64,000 bases of DNA, taken from assembly GCF_042427615.1 (NCBI RefSeq), contig NZ_JBHMEZ010000001.1, forward strand, positions 558,001 to 622,000. The letters are read 5' to 3'. Positions 55,843 through 63,970 of this stretch are shown piece after piece; the first letter of the stretch is position 1, and each line of letters starts with the position of its first letter. Source of the DNA: Formosa undariae (GTDB lineage Bacteria; Bacteroidota; Bacteroidia; Flavobacteriales; Flavobacteriaceae). The position numbers and the translations under genes are program-made. Under the pieces are notes generated by a model, which worked only from the letters and a program-made list of their open reading frames with translations, was not told the DNA's origin and ran no database searches.

Positions 55843-57392
55843 TATATAATACTATAAATTGATGTTACTTTTAGTTTCTTATATTTAGTTGGCGTAATAG
55901 ATAGGATACTGACGTCTTTAATTTTTAGCGCATCATTAATAATATTCTGATTTTCTTGAGCTAAAACAAATTGTGTATTATCTATAGCCGTATCGTAACC
56001 ATCGAAGCCTGCTAAAAAGATGTTTTTAATGCCTAAATCTAAAGCTATTTGAATTCCGATTACTAAGGGAGAATCGGATGATGCATTAGTAAAATTGATA
56101 GTTTCTAATTCTACTGAAAGCGTTTTTATTTTATCAGGTATAATCGTTCCCATGTGTCTAGGAAAAGGAGGATAAACACAAGTCTCTTTGAGCTTAGAAA
56201 AATCTTCTCCTATAGTTTTTAACAACTTTTCACTTTCAAATCCGACTAAAGCAAAATATTGCTTGTTAGAGACATCTAAATACGTACAGGCATTACGTGC
56301 TCCTGCATGAATTAAACAAAGCTTAGAATGATTCGCTGCTAGCTTTTGAATAGCAATACTATGTGATTTAGCAGATGGGCCACCCCCTAAAATTATAGCT
56401 GTATCAAAATCTTCTTTTCCCTCTAAGAGCGGTAACTTAATATTATCCTGTATAGCCTCTTTCTGGTTATTTAGTGCATTTACAATATTACCAATAGGAT
56501 ATCTGTTCATACCTACCCATTCCATAACTTGTTTTTGTGGTAATGAAAATGCACCTGAAAACATATACGGTAAATTGGTGCCCCATTTATATTTATTCTT
56601 CAGTAATTCGAAGTCATTTACAACAGCACTTAACTTTGTGAAATCAAAATTTAATATATTCTTAGAATTTAGATAAGTTAAAAGTAATTCTGTTCTTAAA
56701 TTACCAGCTCCTCTTCCCATTCCCGTAATGGTACCGTCCACCAAAACACAATCATTTTCTACAGCGGTTAAGGTATTTATTAATGCCATCTCTAAATTAT
56801 CATGCCCATGAAATCCTAATGGTACATTTGTCTTAGATTTTACTAATTCAATAATTTCTTTAACATCCTCGGGTAAAACACCTCCAAAAGAATCTACCAT
56901 ATAAAAGTAATCGATGGTATCTTCTAAACCTTCTAATAAATCTAAGAAAGTAGAATTCTCTTTCCAATTAGACATATACATGACGTTAAAAGCAACATCG
57001 AACCCCATTGCTTTAACTCCTTTTGCTAAAATAATTGCACGTTCAAAATTTTTAGGATCAATCGCCATTCTAACCATAGAAATATAAGGTTTACATGGCT
57101 CTAACAAATCATTTAAATGCTCAGGACGTATATTTTTTTCATCTAAAATTATAACTAATTTTTTGGATGGCATAAAAGACTTTAAACGTTTCATCACGTA
57201 TTCCGGGCAGTAAAAATACTCCCCTAAATAACCATCTAAAGATATACTTCTATACCCTATCTCGACATACTCAATTGGGAGGACCTCCATGGCTTTACAG
57301 TAATCCTCAACAAGATCCTTATTAAAATCCCAGTTTGTGTAATATCCACCATCTCTTAAAGTACAATCTAATATTCTGAATTTACTTGACAT
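55842..57392 (-). CDS. DRE-TIM aldolase fused to a GT42/MptE-like C-terminal domain
   Basis: A 516-residue two-part protein. Residues 1 to about 300 are a DRE-TIM metallolyase domain like 4-hydroxy-2-oxovalerate aldolase and HMG-CoA lyase. It shows LDCTLRDGG (8-16, catalytic Arg13 and metal ligand Asp14), the HGH metal motif (195-197) with Asp198-Asn199, and GMGRGAGN (224-231). Residues about 330-516 are a Rossmann-like domain: AIILGGGPSAKSHSIAI (332-348) and GIQIALDLGIKNIFLAGFDGYD (446-467), similar to the GT42-like protein at 52148-53131. It heads the cassette with a cytidylyltransferase and phosphatase. I infer that it joins pyruvate to a sugar aldehyde to make an ulosonic acid. No consensus promoter was found upstream. 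Confidence 0.78.
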   Translation of the reverse strand: MSSKFRILDCTLRDGGYYTNWDFNKDLVEDYCKAMEVLPIEYVEIGYRSISLDGYLGEYFYCPEYVMKRLKSFMPSKKLVIILDEKNIRPEHLNDLLEPCKPYISMVRMAIDPKNFERAIILAKGVKAMGFDVAFNVMYMSNWKENSTFLDLLEGLEDTIDYFYMVDSFGGVLPEDVKEIIELVKSKTNVPLGFHGHDNLEMALINTLTAVENDCVLVDGTITGMGRGAGNLRTELLLTYLNSKNILNFDFTKLSAVVNDFELLKNKYKWGTNLPYMFSGAFSLPQKQVMEWVGMNRYPIGNIVNALNNQKEAIQDNIKLPLLEGKEDFDTAIILGGGPSAKSHSIAIQKLAANHSKLCLIHAGARNACTYLDVSNKQYFALVGFESEKLLKTIGEDFSKLKETCVYPPFPRHMGTIIPDKIKTLSVELETINFTNASSDSPLVIGIQIALDLGIKNIFLAGFDGYDTAIDNTQFVLAQENQNIINDALKIKDVSILSITPTKYKKLKVTSIYSII

Positions 57393-57536
57393 TTTCTTAT
57401 TTAAAAAAATTAGAAATTATATTATTAATATTTAAAACTAACGATAGGAGACTATTATGATCCATCAATAGAAATTCTAGCCTAAATATTATTTAATTCT
57501 TTGCGTTATTAAATTCATTGAATCATTATAATAACC

Positions 57537-57597
57537 TTTTACAATAGCTTTTATTGTAAAAAAACAAAGGATAAGCAAAAATAGCTTATCCTTTGTT
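57537..57597 (-). terminator. Terminator after cysN, with a second adjacent hairpin
   Basis: A perfect 14-bp stem (AACAAAGGATAAGC 57563-57576 with 57584-57597) is followed on the minus strand by a U-run (plus A-run 57558-57564). A second 10-bp hairpin (TTTTACAATA 57537-57546 with 57552-57561) comes directly after. It separates the sulfate/rhamnose genes from the aldolase cassette. Confidence 0.88.
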
Positions 57598-57629
57598 AAT
57601 TTTCTATGTAAGAATTGATATTTATTATA

Positions 57630-58883
57630 CTATACAATCATTCCTGCTGCAACTGTTTCATTTGTAGAATCGTCTACTAAAACAATACTTCCTGTCATTC
57701 TATTTTCTCTATAAGAATCTATCATTAAAGGCTTAGTTGTTCTAATCTTAACTTTTGCAATGTCATTCATATTGAGTGCATCGTCACCTTCAACACGGTT
57801 TAACGATTCAATATCTATTTTATAAACAACTTCCTTAATCATTGCTTTCTGATCGTTAGACGTATGTTTAATAGTATATTTTGTACGCGGTTTTGCTCCT
57901 GTACTATTTAACCAACATAACATCACTTCGATGTCTTGAGATGCCTCAGGTTTGTTATTAGAACGCACTATCATATCTCCTCTTCCAATATCAATATCAT
58001 CTTCTAATTGAATAGATACTGATTGTGGCGCAAATGCTTCAGATAATTCCTGATCGTTTAAATTTATTCCCTTTATTTTAGAAGTAAATCCAGAAGGCAT
58101 TACCGTAATCTCATCTCCAACACGTAATACACCACTAGCTACACGCCCTGCATAACCACGGTAATCTCTGTGCGAATCGCTTTGTGGTCTAAGTACCGTT
58201 TGTACAGGAAAACGTGCATCAACCTTATTAACATCGCTACTAATATGCATTGTTTCTAACATGTATAACATAGGAGAACCTTGATACCAAGGCATATTCT
58301 CTGAACGGTTTACAACATTATCTCCATCTAATGCACTCATAGGGATAAATCGAACATCCTTAATTAGCATTTTAGATGAAATCTGCTCAAATTGAGATAC
58401 AATAGTATTGAATACCTCTTCAGAATAATCTACAAGATCCATTTTATTAACACACACAATAACATGAGGTATGTTTAATAAAGAAGCAATGAACGCGTGA
58501 CGCTTCGTTTGCTCAATAACACCGTGTCTGGCGTCTATCAATATAGTTGCTACGTTTGCTGTTGAAGCTCCTGTAACCATATTTCTAGTATATTGAATAT
58601 GTCCTGGAGTATCCGCAATGATAAATTTACGCTTTGGTGTTGTAAAATATCTATATGCAACGTCTATTGTTATTCCTTGCTCACGTTCGTCTTTTAATCC
58701 GTCTGTAAACAACGCTAAATCGACACCTGCGTGACCTTTTTTCTTACTTGTATTTTCTATAGCTTGTAACTGATCCTCAAAAATAGATTTTGAATCGTAT
58801 AGTAAGCGACCAATTAAGGTACTTTTTCCGTCATCTACACTCCCTGCTGTTGTAAATCTTAATAATTGGTTATTATCTAACAT
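57630..58883 (-). CDS. cysN: Sulfate adenylyltransferase subunit 1 (GTPase)
   Basis: A 417-residue translation-factor-like GTPase subunit of ATP sulfurylase. G motifs are GSVDDGKST (P-loop), DTPGH and NKMDLV; the EF-Tu-like domains 2 and 3 follow. With CysD it makes adenosine 5'-phosphosulfate from sulfate and ATP, driven by GTP hydrolysis. It is the stand-alone form, not fused to CysC. It is last of the cysCDN genes, 32 bases after cysD, and ends before a strong terminator. Confidence 0.95.
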   Translation of the reverse strand: MLDNNQLLRFTTAGSVDDGKSTLIGRLLYDSKSIFEDQLQAIENTSKKKGHAGVDLALFTDGLKDEREQGITIDVAYRYFTTPKRKFIIADTPGHIQYTRNMVTGASTANVATILIDARHGVIEQTKRHAFIASLLNIPHVIVCVNKMDLVDYSEEVFNTIVSQFEQISSKMLIKDVRFIPMSALDGDNVVNRSENMPWYQGSPMLYMLETMHISSDVNKVDARFPVQTVLRPQSDSHRDYRGYAGRVASGVLRVGDEITVMPSGFTSKIKGINLNDQELSEAFAPQSVSIQLEDDIDIGRGDMIVRSNNKPEASQDIEVMLCWLNSTGAKPRTKYTIKHTSNDQKAMIKEVVYKIDIESLNRVEGDDALNMNDIAKVKIRTTKPLMIDSYRENRMTGSIVLVDDSTNETVAAGMIV

Positions 58884-58915
58884 ATCTACGTATTCTAAAA
58901 TTATTATTTGTTGAT

Positions 58916-59827
58916 TTAAAAGTATCCTTGACGTTTTCTGTCTTCCATTGCAGATTCCGAACGCTTATCGTCACTTCTGTTACCACGCTCTGTTTGACGC
59001 ATTCCGGCAACTTCATCTGCGATTTTCGCTAAAGTATCAGCATCAGATTCAATACCACCTGTTATAGTAATATCTCCTAATGTTCTAAATCGTATTTTCT
59101 TTGTAACGACTTCTTCATGATCTTCTAAAACTAAAAACTCCGAATTAGGAATCCATGTATCTTGTCTCCAAACTACTTCACGATCATGTGCATAATACAA
59201 TGATGGAATAGCGATATTTTCACGTTTTATATAATTCCAAACGTCCATTTCTGTCCAGTTACTTATCGGGAACGCTCTAAAGTGTTCTCCTTCAAAATAT
59301 TTACCGTTTAAAATGTTCCATAATTCTGGTCGTTGGTTTTTTGGATCCCATTGTCCGAAATCATCTCTATGAGAAAAGAAACGTTCTTTAGCTCTCGCTT
59401 TTTCTTCGTCACGACGTCCACCTCCAATTGCACAATCGACTTTATTAGATTCAATAGCATCTAAAAGTGTTGTGATTTGAAGCGAATTACGTGTTGCATT
59501 TTTACCTTTTTCTTCAGCAACTCTTCCGTCATCAATAGACTCCTGAACAGAACCTACAATTAAGTTCACACCTAATTCTTTAATAATATCATCTCTAAAC
59601 TGAATTGTTTCAGGGAAATTGTGCCCTGTATCAACGTGCATTAAAGGGAAAGGAATTTTTGAAGGATAAAAGGCCTTTTTAGCTAAATGTGTTAAAACAA
59701 TAGAATCTTTACCTCCAGAAAATAAAATTACTGGATTTTCAAATTGAGCCCATACTTCTCTTAAGATATAGATGGCTTCACTCTCTAATTCATCTAAATA
59801 ATTTAAATAATACTTTTTGCTATTCAT
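58916..59827 (-). CDS. cysD: Sulfate adenylyltransferase subunit 2
   Basis: A 303-residue ATP-pyrophosphatase-fold subunit. The PP-loop is FSGGKDSIVLTHLA. Other family marks are LMHVDTGHNFPETIQFRD, GGGRRDEEKARAKER and the C-terminal ERGNRSDDKRSESAMEDRKRQGYF region. It catalyses APS formation together with CysN. Its start overlaps the cysC stop by 8 bases. No PAPS or APS reductase gene follows, so the activated sulfate may be used for sulfation. Confidence 0.95.
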   Translation of the reverse strand: MNSKKYYLNYLDELESEAIYILREVWAQFENPVILFSGGKDSIVLTHLAKKAFYPSKIPFPLMHVDTGHNFPETIQFRDDIIKELGVNLIVGSVQESIDDGRVAEEKGKNATRNSLQITTLLDAIESNKVDCAIGGGRRDEEKARAKERFFSHRDDFGQWDPKNQRPELWNILNGKYFEGEHFRAFPISNWTEMDVWNYIKRENIAIPSLYYAHDREVVWRQDTWIPNSEFLVLEDHEEVVTKKIRFRTLGDITITGGIESDADTLAKIADEVAGMRQTERGNRSDDKRSESAMEDRKRQGYF

Positions 59828-60425
59828 TACTCAATAATTTTAATTTAGGTAATATATATTCTACTACTTGGTTAGCTGCGTCTTCAACAGACATGTTTTC
59901 TGTTTTTATCTCAATATCTGGAGCTACAGGAGCTTCGTATGGTGCCGAAATTCCTGTCATGTTTTTAATTTCTCCCGCTCTTGCTTTTTTGTAAAGTCCT
60001 TTTGTGTCTCGACGCTCACATTCTTCTACACTAGTATTTACGTAAATTTCAATAAAATTATCCCCCTTAACAATAGACTTGATATTTAATCTATCTTTTT
60101 TATAGGGAGACACAAAAGCTGCTAAAGTTACAACACCAGCATCAATCATAAGATTTGAAACCTCAGCAATACGCCGTATATTTTCTGTACGATCTTCAGG
60201 AGAAAATGTTAGATCGTTGTTGATCCCTTTACGGATATTATCACCATCTAACGTATATGTTTTAATTCCTTGTTGAAATAATTTCTGTTCAACTACATTT
60301 GCTATTGTTGATTTTCCAGAACCTGAAAGTCCTGTAAACCAAATCAAAAATGAATTATGCTGATTATATTTTTGTCTGTCTTTTCGAGAGATCTGATAAT
60401 CGTGAGCTATAATATTCTCTTTCAT
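59820..60425 (-). CDS. cysC: Adenylylsulfate kinase
   Basis: A 201-residue kinase that turns APS into PAPS, the sulfate donor. The P-loop is FTGLSGSGKSTIAN. TYTLDGDNIRKGINNDLTFSPEDRTENIRR and FVSPYKKDRL are the APS-binding signatures. A full kinase gene next to cysDN, with cysQ to recycle PAP, points to use of PAPS as a sulfo-donor, probably for sulfated surface polysaccharide. The gene lies 5 bases after the DUF2061 gene. Confidence 0.95.
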   Translation of the reverse strand: MKENIIAHDYQISRKDRQKYNQHNSFLIWFTGLSGSGKSTIANVVEQKLFQQGIKTYTLDGDNIRKGINNDLTFSPEDRTENIRRIAEVSNLMIDAGVVTLAAFVSPYKKDRLNIKSIVKGDNFIEIYVNTSVEECERRDTKGLYKKARAGEIKNMTGISAPYEAPVAPDIEIKTENMSVEDAANQVVEYILPKLKLLSNE

Positions 60426-60430
60426 TATTC

Positions 60431-60844
60431 TTAATTATGACGTTTATCTTTATCCAGTCCAAAATTAATTTTATACCAAGCTTTTTCATGCAAATAGTAT
60501 AAAATCATCTTTGTAAGCACTTCAGCACCTCCAACTTTTAATCCAATCAATGGGTCTCCAGAAATTAACCAAGCTAAAGTCATTGTATCCATTGTTCCAA
60601 CTATACGCCAAGTAATGGTTTTAAAAATATGCCTTTTATTACTCTCCGCCATATCGACTTTAAACCATACACGCTCGTGTAAATAGTACAAAATCATTTT
60701 AGTTGTAATTTCTGCAACTCCAATTTTTAATCCAGTTAACGGATCTCCAGATATTAACCAAGAGAGCAAAATCGTATCTAAAGTACCTACTAATCTCCAA
60801 GTAATAGCCTTTGCTATATGTCTTTTATGTGAAGTGTCTTTCAT
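60431..60844 (-). CDS. Tandem DUF2061 membrane protein
   Basis: A 137-residue protein made of two near-identical DUF2061 units (about 7-62 and 69-124). Each reads KRHI.K.ITWR.VGT.DT.....WLISGDPL.GLK.G.AE..TKMILYYLHE..W. Each unit has two hydrophobic stretches, giving a likely four-helix membrane protein. It is embedded between cysQ and cysC with a consensus promoter upstream and no other transporter in the operon. A role in sulfate entry or PAPS-dependent membrane steps is possible; the biochemical role is unknown. Confidence 0.87.
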   Translation of the reverse strand: MKDTSHKRHIAKAITWRLVGTLDTILLSWLISGDPLTGLKIGVAEITTKMILYYLHERVWFKVDMAESNKRHIFKTITWRIVGTMDTMTLAWLISGDPLIGLKVGGAEVLTKMILYYLHEKAWYKINFGLDKDKRHN

Positions 60845-60879
60845 TTTCTTAACAAGTAAACACTATGCGTTTACAAAGA

Positions 60880-60910
60880 CAAAAGTAAACATTTTTTCAA
60901 GAAAAACAAT
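60880..60910 (-). promoter_or_regulatory. Consensus Bacteroidota promoter for DUF2061-cysCDN
   Basis: On the minus strand, ATTG (plus 60907-60910), a 19-base spacer and TACTTTTG (plus 60880-60887). It allows the sulfate-activation genes to be expressed apart from the rhamnose genes upstream. The -33 box lies just before the cysQ stop region. Confidence 0.7.
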
Positions 60911-60914
60911 TATC

Positions 60915-61709
60915 CTATGGGTTTACTAGGAAATAAGGATTTAATAAGTTCGCTTTATTGTATAATAACGAACTATTAGTTTCTTTGGAAATGACTTCAA
61001 CCCCAACAGCATTACAAATTGCTTGACCCGCAGCAGTGTCCCACTCCATAGTTGGAGCAAATCTTGGATACACATCGGCGTTACCTTCTGCTACCAAACA
61101 AAATTTTAATGAACTTCCCTTCGAGACAATTTCTACCTCTCTGCCATTACCCTTTAAAGTTTCAACAAAATCTAAGGTATCTTGACTCATGTGAGAGCGA
61201 CTTCCCACAACTTGTACAGGATTAGAATTAGCATTTTTAGGGTATAATGCTTTAGCATGTTCTAGAATATATTCTAGAGATGTGTTATGGTCTTCTAATA
61301 CTACTTTAAACCCTTCTTTATTAGCAACATCGGCGTAATACAATGTTTTAACAGCAGGGACATAAATAACACCTAAAACAGGTTTTCCTTCTGTAACAAG
61401 AGCTATATTAACAGTAAACTCACCGTTGCGTTTTATAAATTCTTTAGTTCCATCTACTGGATCCACAATCCAACATGTATTCCAGGTTTTTCGAACTTCA
61501 TAATCAGTTTGTTTATTCTCTTCACTTATAATTGGAATTTCTGTAGAAATTAAAAATGAATTGATAACATCATTAGCCTTTTTATCAGCTTCTGTTAGCG
61601 GTGACTTATCATCTTTTAACTCCACATTAAAAGCGGTATCATACACTTGCATAATAACATCTCCTGCTTTTAAGGACGCCTGAATAGCAGTTTTTAGATT
61701 TGCATTCAT
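60915..61709 (-). CDS. cysQ: 3'(2'),5'-bisphosphate nucleotidase
   Basis: A 264-residue inositol-monophosphatase-fold enzyme that hydrolyses PAP, the by-product of PAPS-dependent sulfation, to AMP. Metal-binding motifs are SEENKQ, WIVDPVDGTKEFIKRNGEFTVNIALV and the C-terminal MEWDTAAGQAICNAVG. It begins on the base next to the rfbD stop and forms part of the same transcript. PAP recycling supports the idea that PAPS is consumed as a sulfo-donor. Confidence 0.93.
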   Translation of the reverse strand: MNANLKTAIQASLKAGDVIMQVYDTAFNVELKDDKSPLTEADKKANDVINSFLISTEIPIISEENKQTDYEVRKTWNTCWIVDPVDGTKEFIKRNGEFTVNIALVTEGKPVLGVIYVPAVKTLYYADVANKEGFKVVLEDHNTSLEYILEHAKALYPKNANSNPVQVVGSRSHMSQDTLDFVETLKGNGREVEIVSKGSSLKFCLVAEGNADVYPRFAPTMEWDTAAGQAICNAVGVEVISKETNSSLLYNKANLLNPYFLVNP

Positions 61710-62558
61710 TTATAAATTTTTAATAGCTTGTTTTAAACTAACTCTCCAATGCGGAATTTCAATATTCAAAGCTTCTTTTATCTTTGATTTATCCATAACA
61801 CTAAATTGCGGACGTGCCGCAGGTGTTGGATACGCTTCTGTATTAATTGGGAATACTTTTGTTTTTGTATCTGCAATTTCGAAAATAGCATCTGCAAAAT
61901 CGTACCAACTTGCTACCCCTTCATTACTGTAATGATATAAACCATAATTAGTCGAATTATCATTTATAATCTTCAACATTACAGCGGCTAAATCAGTAGC
62001 GTACGTAGGCGTTCCAATTTGGTCTGCAACCACACTTAATTCAGGTCTTGTTTCTGCCAAACGCAACATGGTTTTCATGAAGTTATTAGCATGTTCTGAA
62101 TATAACCAAGATGTTCGTAAAATAAAATAAGCATCCAGGTTTTCTTGAATAGCTTGTTCTCCTTCCAACTTTGTTAATCCGTAAATCCCTAAAGGTTCTG
62201 CAATATCTGTTTCAGAATATAAAGAAGAAGATTTTCCATCGAATACAAAATCTGTAGATACATGAATTAGTTTCACATTATTATCCTTACAAGCAATTGC
62301 TAAATGTTTAGCGCCATCTTTATTGACTTTTCGCGCTAAATCCACATCCGATTCCGATTTATCTACAGCCGTATATGCTGCACAATTAATACACCAATCG
62401 ATAGTGTTATTTTGAAAAAAATCAGCAACATGTTGCTGATTTGTAATATCTAAATCTTCTGAATCTGTATAAATAAACTGTAGGTTATTTTGGTCTTTAG
62501 CAACATCCTTAATACAGGCTGCTAATTGTCCGTTTCCCCCGGTAACTAAAACTTTCAT
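61710..62558 (-). CDS. rfbD: dTDP-4-dehydrorhamnose reductase
   Basis: A 282-residue short-chain dehydrogenase-type enzyme for the last step of dTDP-L-rhamnose synthesis. The NAD(P)-binding motif is VTGGNGQLA and the catalytic YxxxK is in YGLTKLEGE; INCAAYTAVDKSESD and FRTSWLYSE-like RTSWLYSE are family marks. It overlaps the rfbC stop by 1 base, so translation is coupled. Product use fits the rhamnosyltransferase-like GT2 at 46344. Confidence 0.95.
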   Translation of the reverse strand: MKVLVTGGNGQLAACIKDVAKDQNNLQFIYTDSEDLDITNQQHVADFFQNNTIDWCINCAAYTAVDKSESDVDLARKVNKDGAKHLAIACKDNNVKLIHVSTDFVFDGKSSSLYSETDIAEPLGIYGLTKLEGEQAIQENLDAYFILRTSWLYSEHANNFMKTMLRLAETRPELSVVADQIGTPTYATDLAAVMLKIINDNSTNYGLYHYSNEGVASWYDFADAIFEIADTKTKVFPINTEAYPTPAARPQFSVMDKSKIKEALNIEIPHWRVSLKQAIKNL

Positions 62559-63103
62559 TATAATTTTGCGTTTTCAAATGAAGAAGAAATAGTATCTTTT
62601 TCAGAAATTAACATTTCACTTTCGTCAATTTGCCAGTCAATATTTAAAGACTTATCGTTGTAAATAATACTCCCTTCTGAAGCTTTATTATAAAAATTAT
62701 CACACTTATAAGAAAATATAGCTGTTTCACTTAAAACAACAAATCCATGAGCGAAACCACGCGGCACAAATAATTGTTTTTTATTCTCTTCGGATAAATT
62801 CACTGCAACATGTTGTCCGAATGTTGGAGAATCTTTTCTTATATCTACAGCAACGTCTAGAACTTCACCTTTAACTACGCGTACTAATTTCGCTTGCGCA
62901 TGCTCCCCTAGTTGATAATGTAATCCTCTTAAAACACCACGAGACGAAAACGATTCATTATCTTGAACAAACGTTACGTCTAAATTTGTTAATTTCTTAA
63001 ACGTTTCAGCATTATAAGACTCTAAAAAATAGCCTCTTTTATCTCCGAAAACTTGAGGTTCGATTATGAAACAATCTTTTAATTTAGTTTCTGTAACAGT
63101 CAT
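62558..63103 (-). CDS. rfbC: dTDP-4-dehydrorhamnose 3,5-epimerase
   Basis: A 181-residue cupin-fold epimerase. The catalytic His62 is in RGVLRGLHYQ. Other conserved stretches are LVRVVKGEVLDVAVDIRKDSPTFG and FVPRGFAHGFVVLSE. It converts dTDP-4-keto-6-deoxyglucose to the L-rhamno form. Start and stop overlap its neighbours by 1 base each (rfbA, rfbD), so the three are tightly co-translated. Confidence 0.95.
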   Translation of the reverse strand: MTVTETKLKDCFIIEPQVFGDKRGYFLESYNAETFKKLTNLDVTFVQDNESFSSRGVLRGLHYQLGEHAQAKLVRVVKGEVLDVAVDIRKDSPTFGQHVAVNLSEENKKQLFVPRGFAHGFVVLSETAIFSYKCDNFYNKASEGSIIYNDKSLNIDWQIDESEMLISEKDTISSSFENAKL

Positions 63104-63969
63104 TATTTTTTATTTAGTAATCCTAATAAATTCCTACCATAACCACTCTTTAATAAAGGTTGTGCTAAGGCTTCAAATTGTTCTGCAGTAATATAACCCA
63201 TTTCATATGCTGCTGCTTCAATAGAACCAATTTTTAAACCTTGGCGCTCTTCTAAAACCTCAACAAATTGAGACGCTTGCATAAGTGATTGGAACGTACC
63301 TGTATCTAACCAAGCTGTTCCTCTATCAAGAATACTCACTTTAAGATTTCCTTGTTCCAAGTACACCTTGTTAACATCTGTAATTTCTAATTCACCTCTG
63401 TGACTTGGTGCAATATTTTTAGCAATCTCTACTACTGAATTATCGTAAAAATAAATACCAGGAACCGCATAATTCGATTTTGGATGTTCAGGCTTTTCTT
63501 CAATAGAAATAGCTTGTCCATTTTCATCAAAATCTACTACCCCATAACGTTCTGGATCATGCACACGGTAGGCATAAATTATTCCGCCATCAGGATCGTT
63601 ATTCGCCTGTAATAATTTCCCTAAACCAGTTCCATAAAAAATGTTATCTCCTAAAATTAAGGCCACTTTATCATCTCCAATAAAATCTGATCCAATAATA
63701 AAAGCTTCAGCTAAACCATTAGGTTCTTCTTGTACTGCATATTCGAATTTACATCCGAACTTTTTTCCATCACCCAGTAAATCTTTAAACAATGGTAAAT
63801 CCTTGGGCGTTGAAATGATTAATACCTCATTAATACCCGCATACATTAATGTTGACAACGGATAATAAATCATAGGTTTATCGTAAATTGGCATTAATTG
63901 CTTACTTACAGATAATGTTAAAGGGTGTAATCGTGTTCCTGATCCTCCTGCTAGAATAATTCCTTTCAT
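63103..63969 (-). CDS. rfbA: Glucose-1-phosphate thymidylyltransferase
   Basis: A 288-residue nucleotidyltransferase for the first step of dTDP-sugar synthesis. The signature GIILAGGSGTRLHPLT, the PMIYYPLSTLMYAGI loop, ALILGDNIFYG and the AWLDTGTFQSLMQA site are all present. It starts 1 base after the stop of the upstream gene, whose last codons (63971-64000) look like rfbB. The rml/rfb genes therefore continue beyond the right edge. Confidence 0.96.
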   Translation of the reverse strand: MKGIILAGGSGTRLHPLTLSVSKQLMPIYDKPMIYYPLSTLMYAGINEVLIISTPKDLPLFKDLLGDGKKFGCKFEYAVQEEPNGLAEAFIIGSDFIGDDKVALILGDNIFYGTGLGKLLQANNDPDGGIIYAYRVHDPERYGVVDFDENGQAISIEEKPEHPKSNYAVPGIYFYDNSVVEIAKNIAPSHRGELEITDVNKVYLEQGNLKVSILDRGTAWLDTGTFQSLMQASQFVEVLEERQGLKIGSIEAAAYEMGYITAEQFEALAQPLLKSGYGRNLLGLLNKK

Positions 63970-63970
63970 C

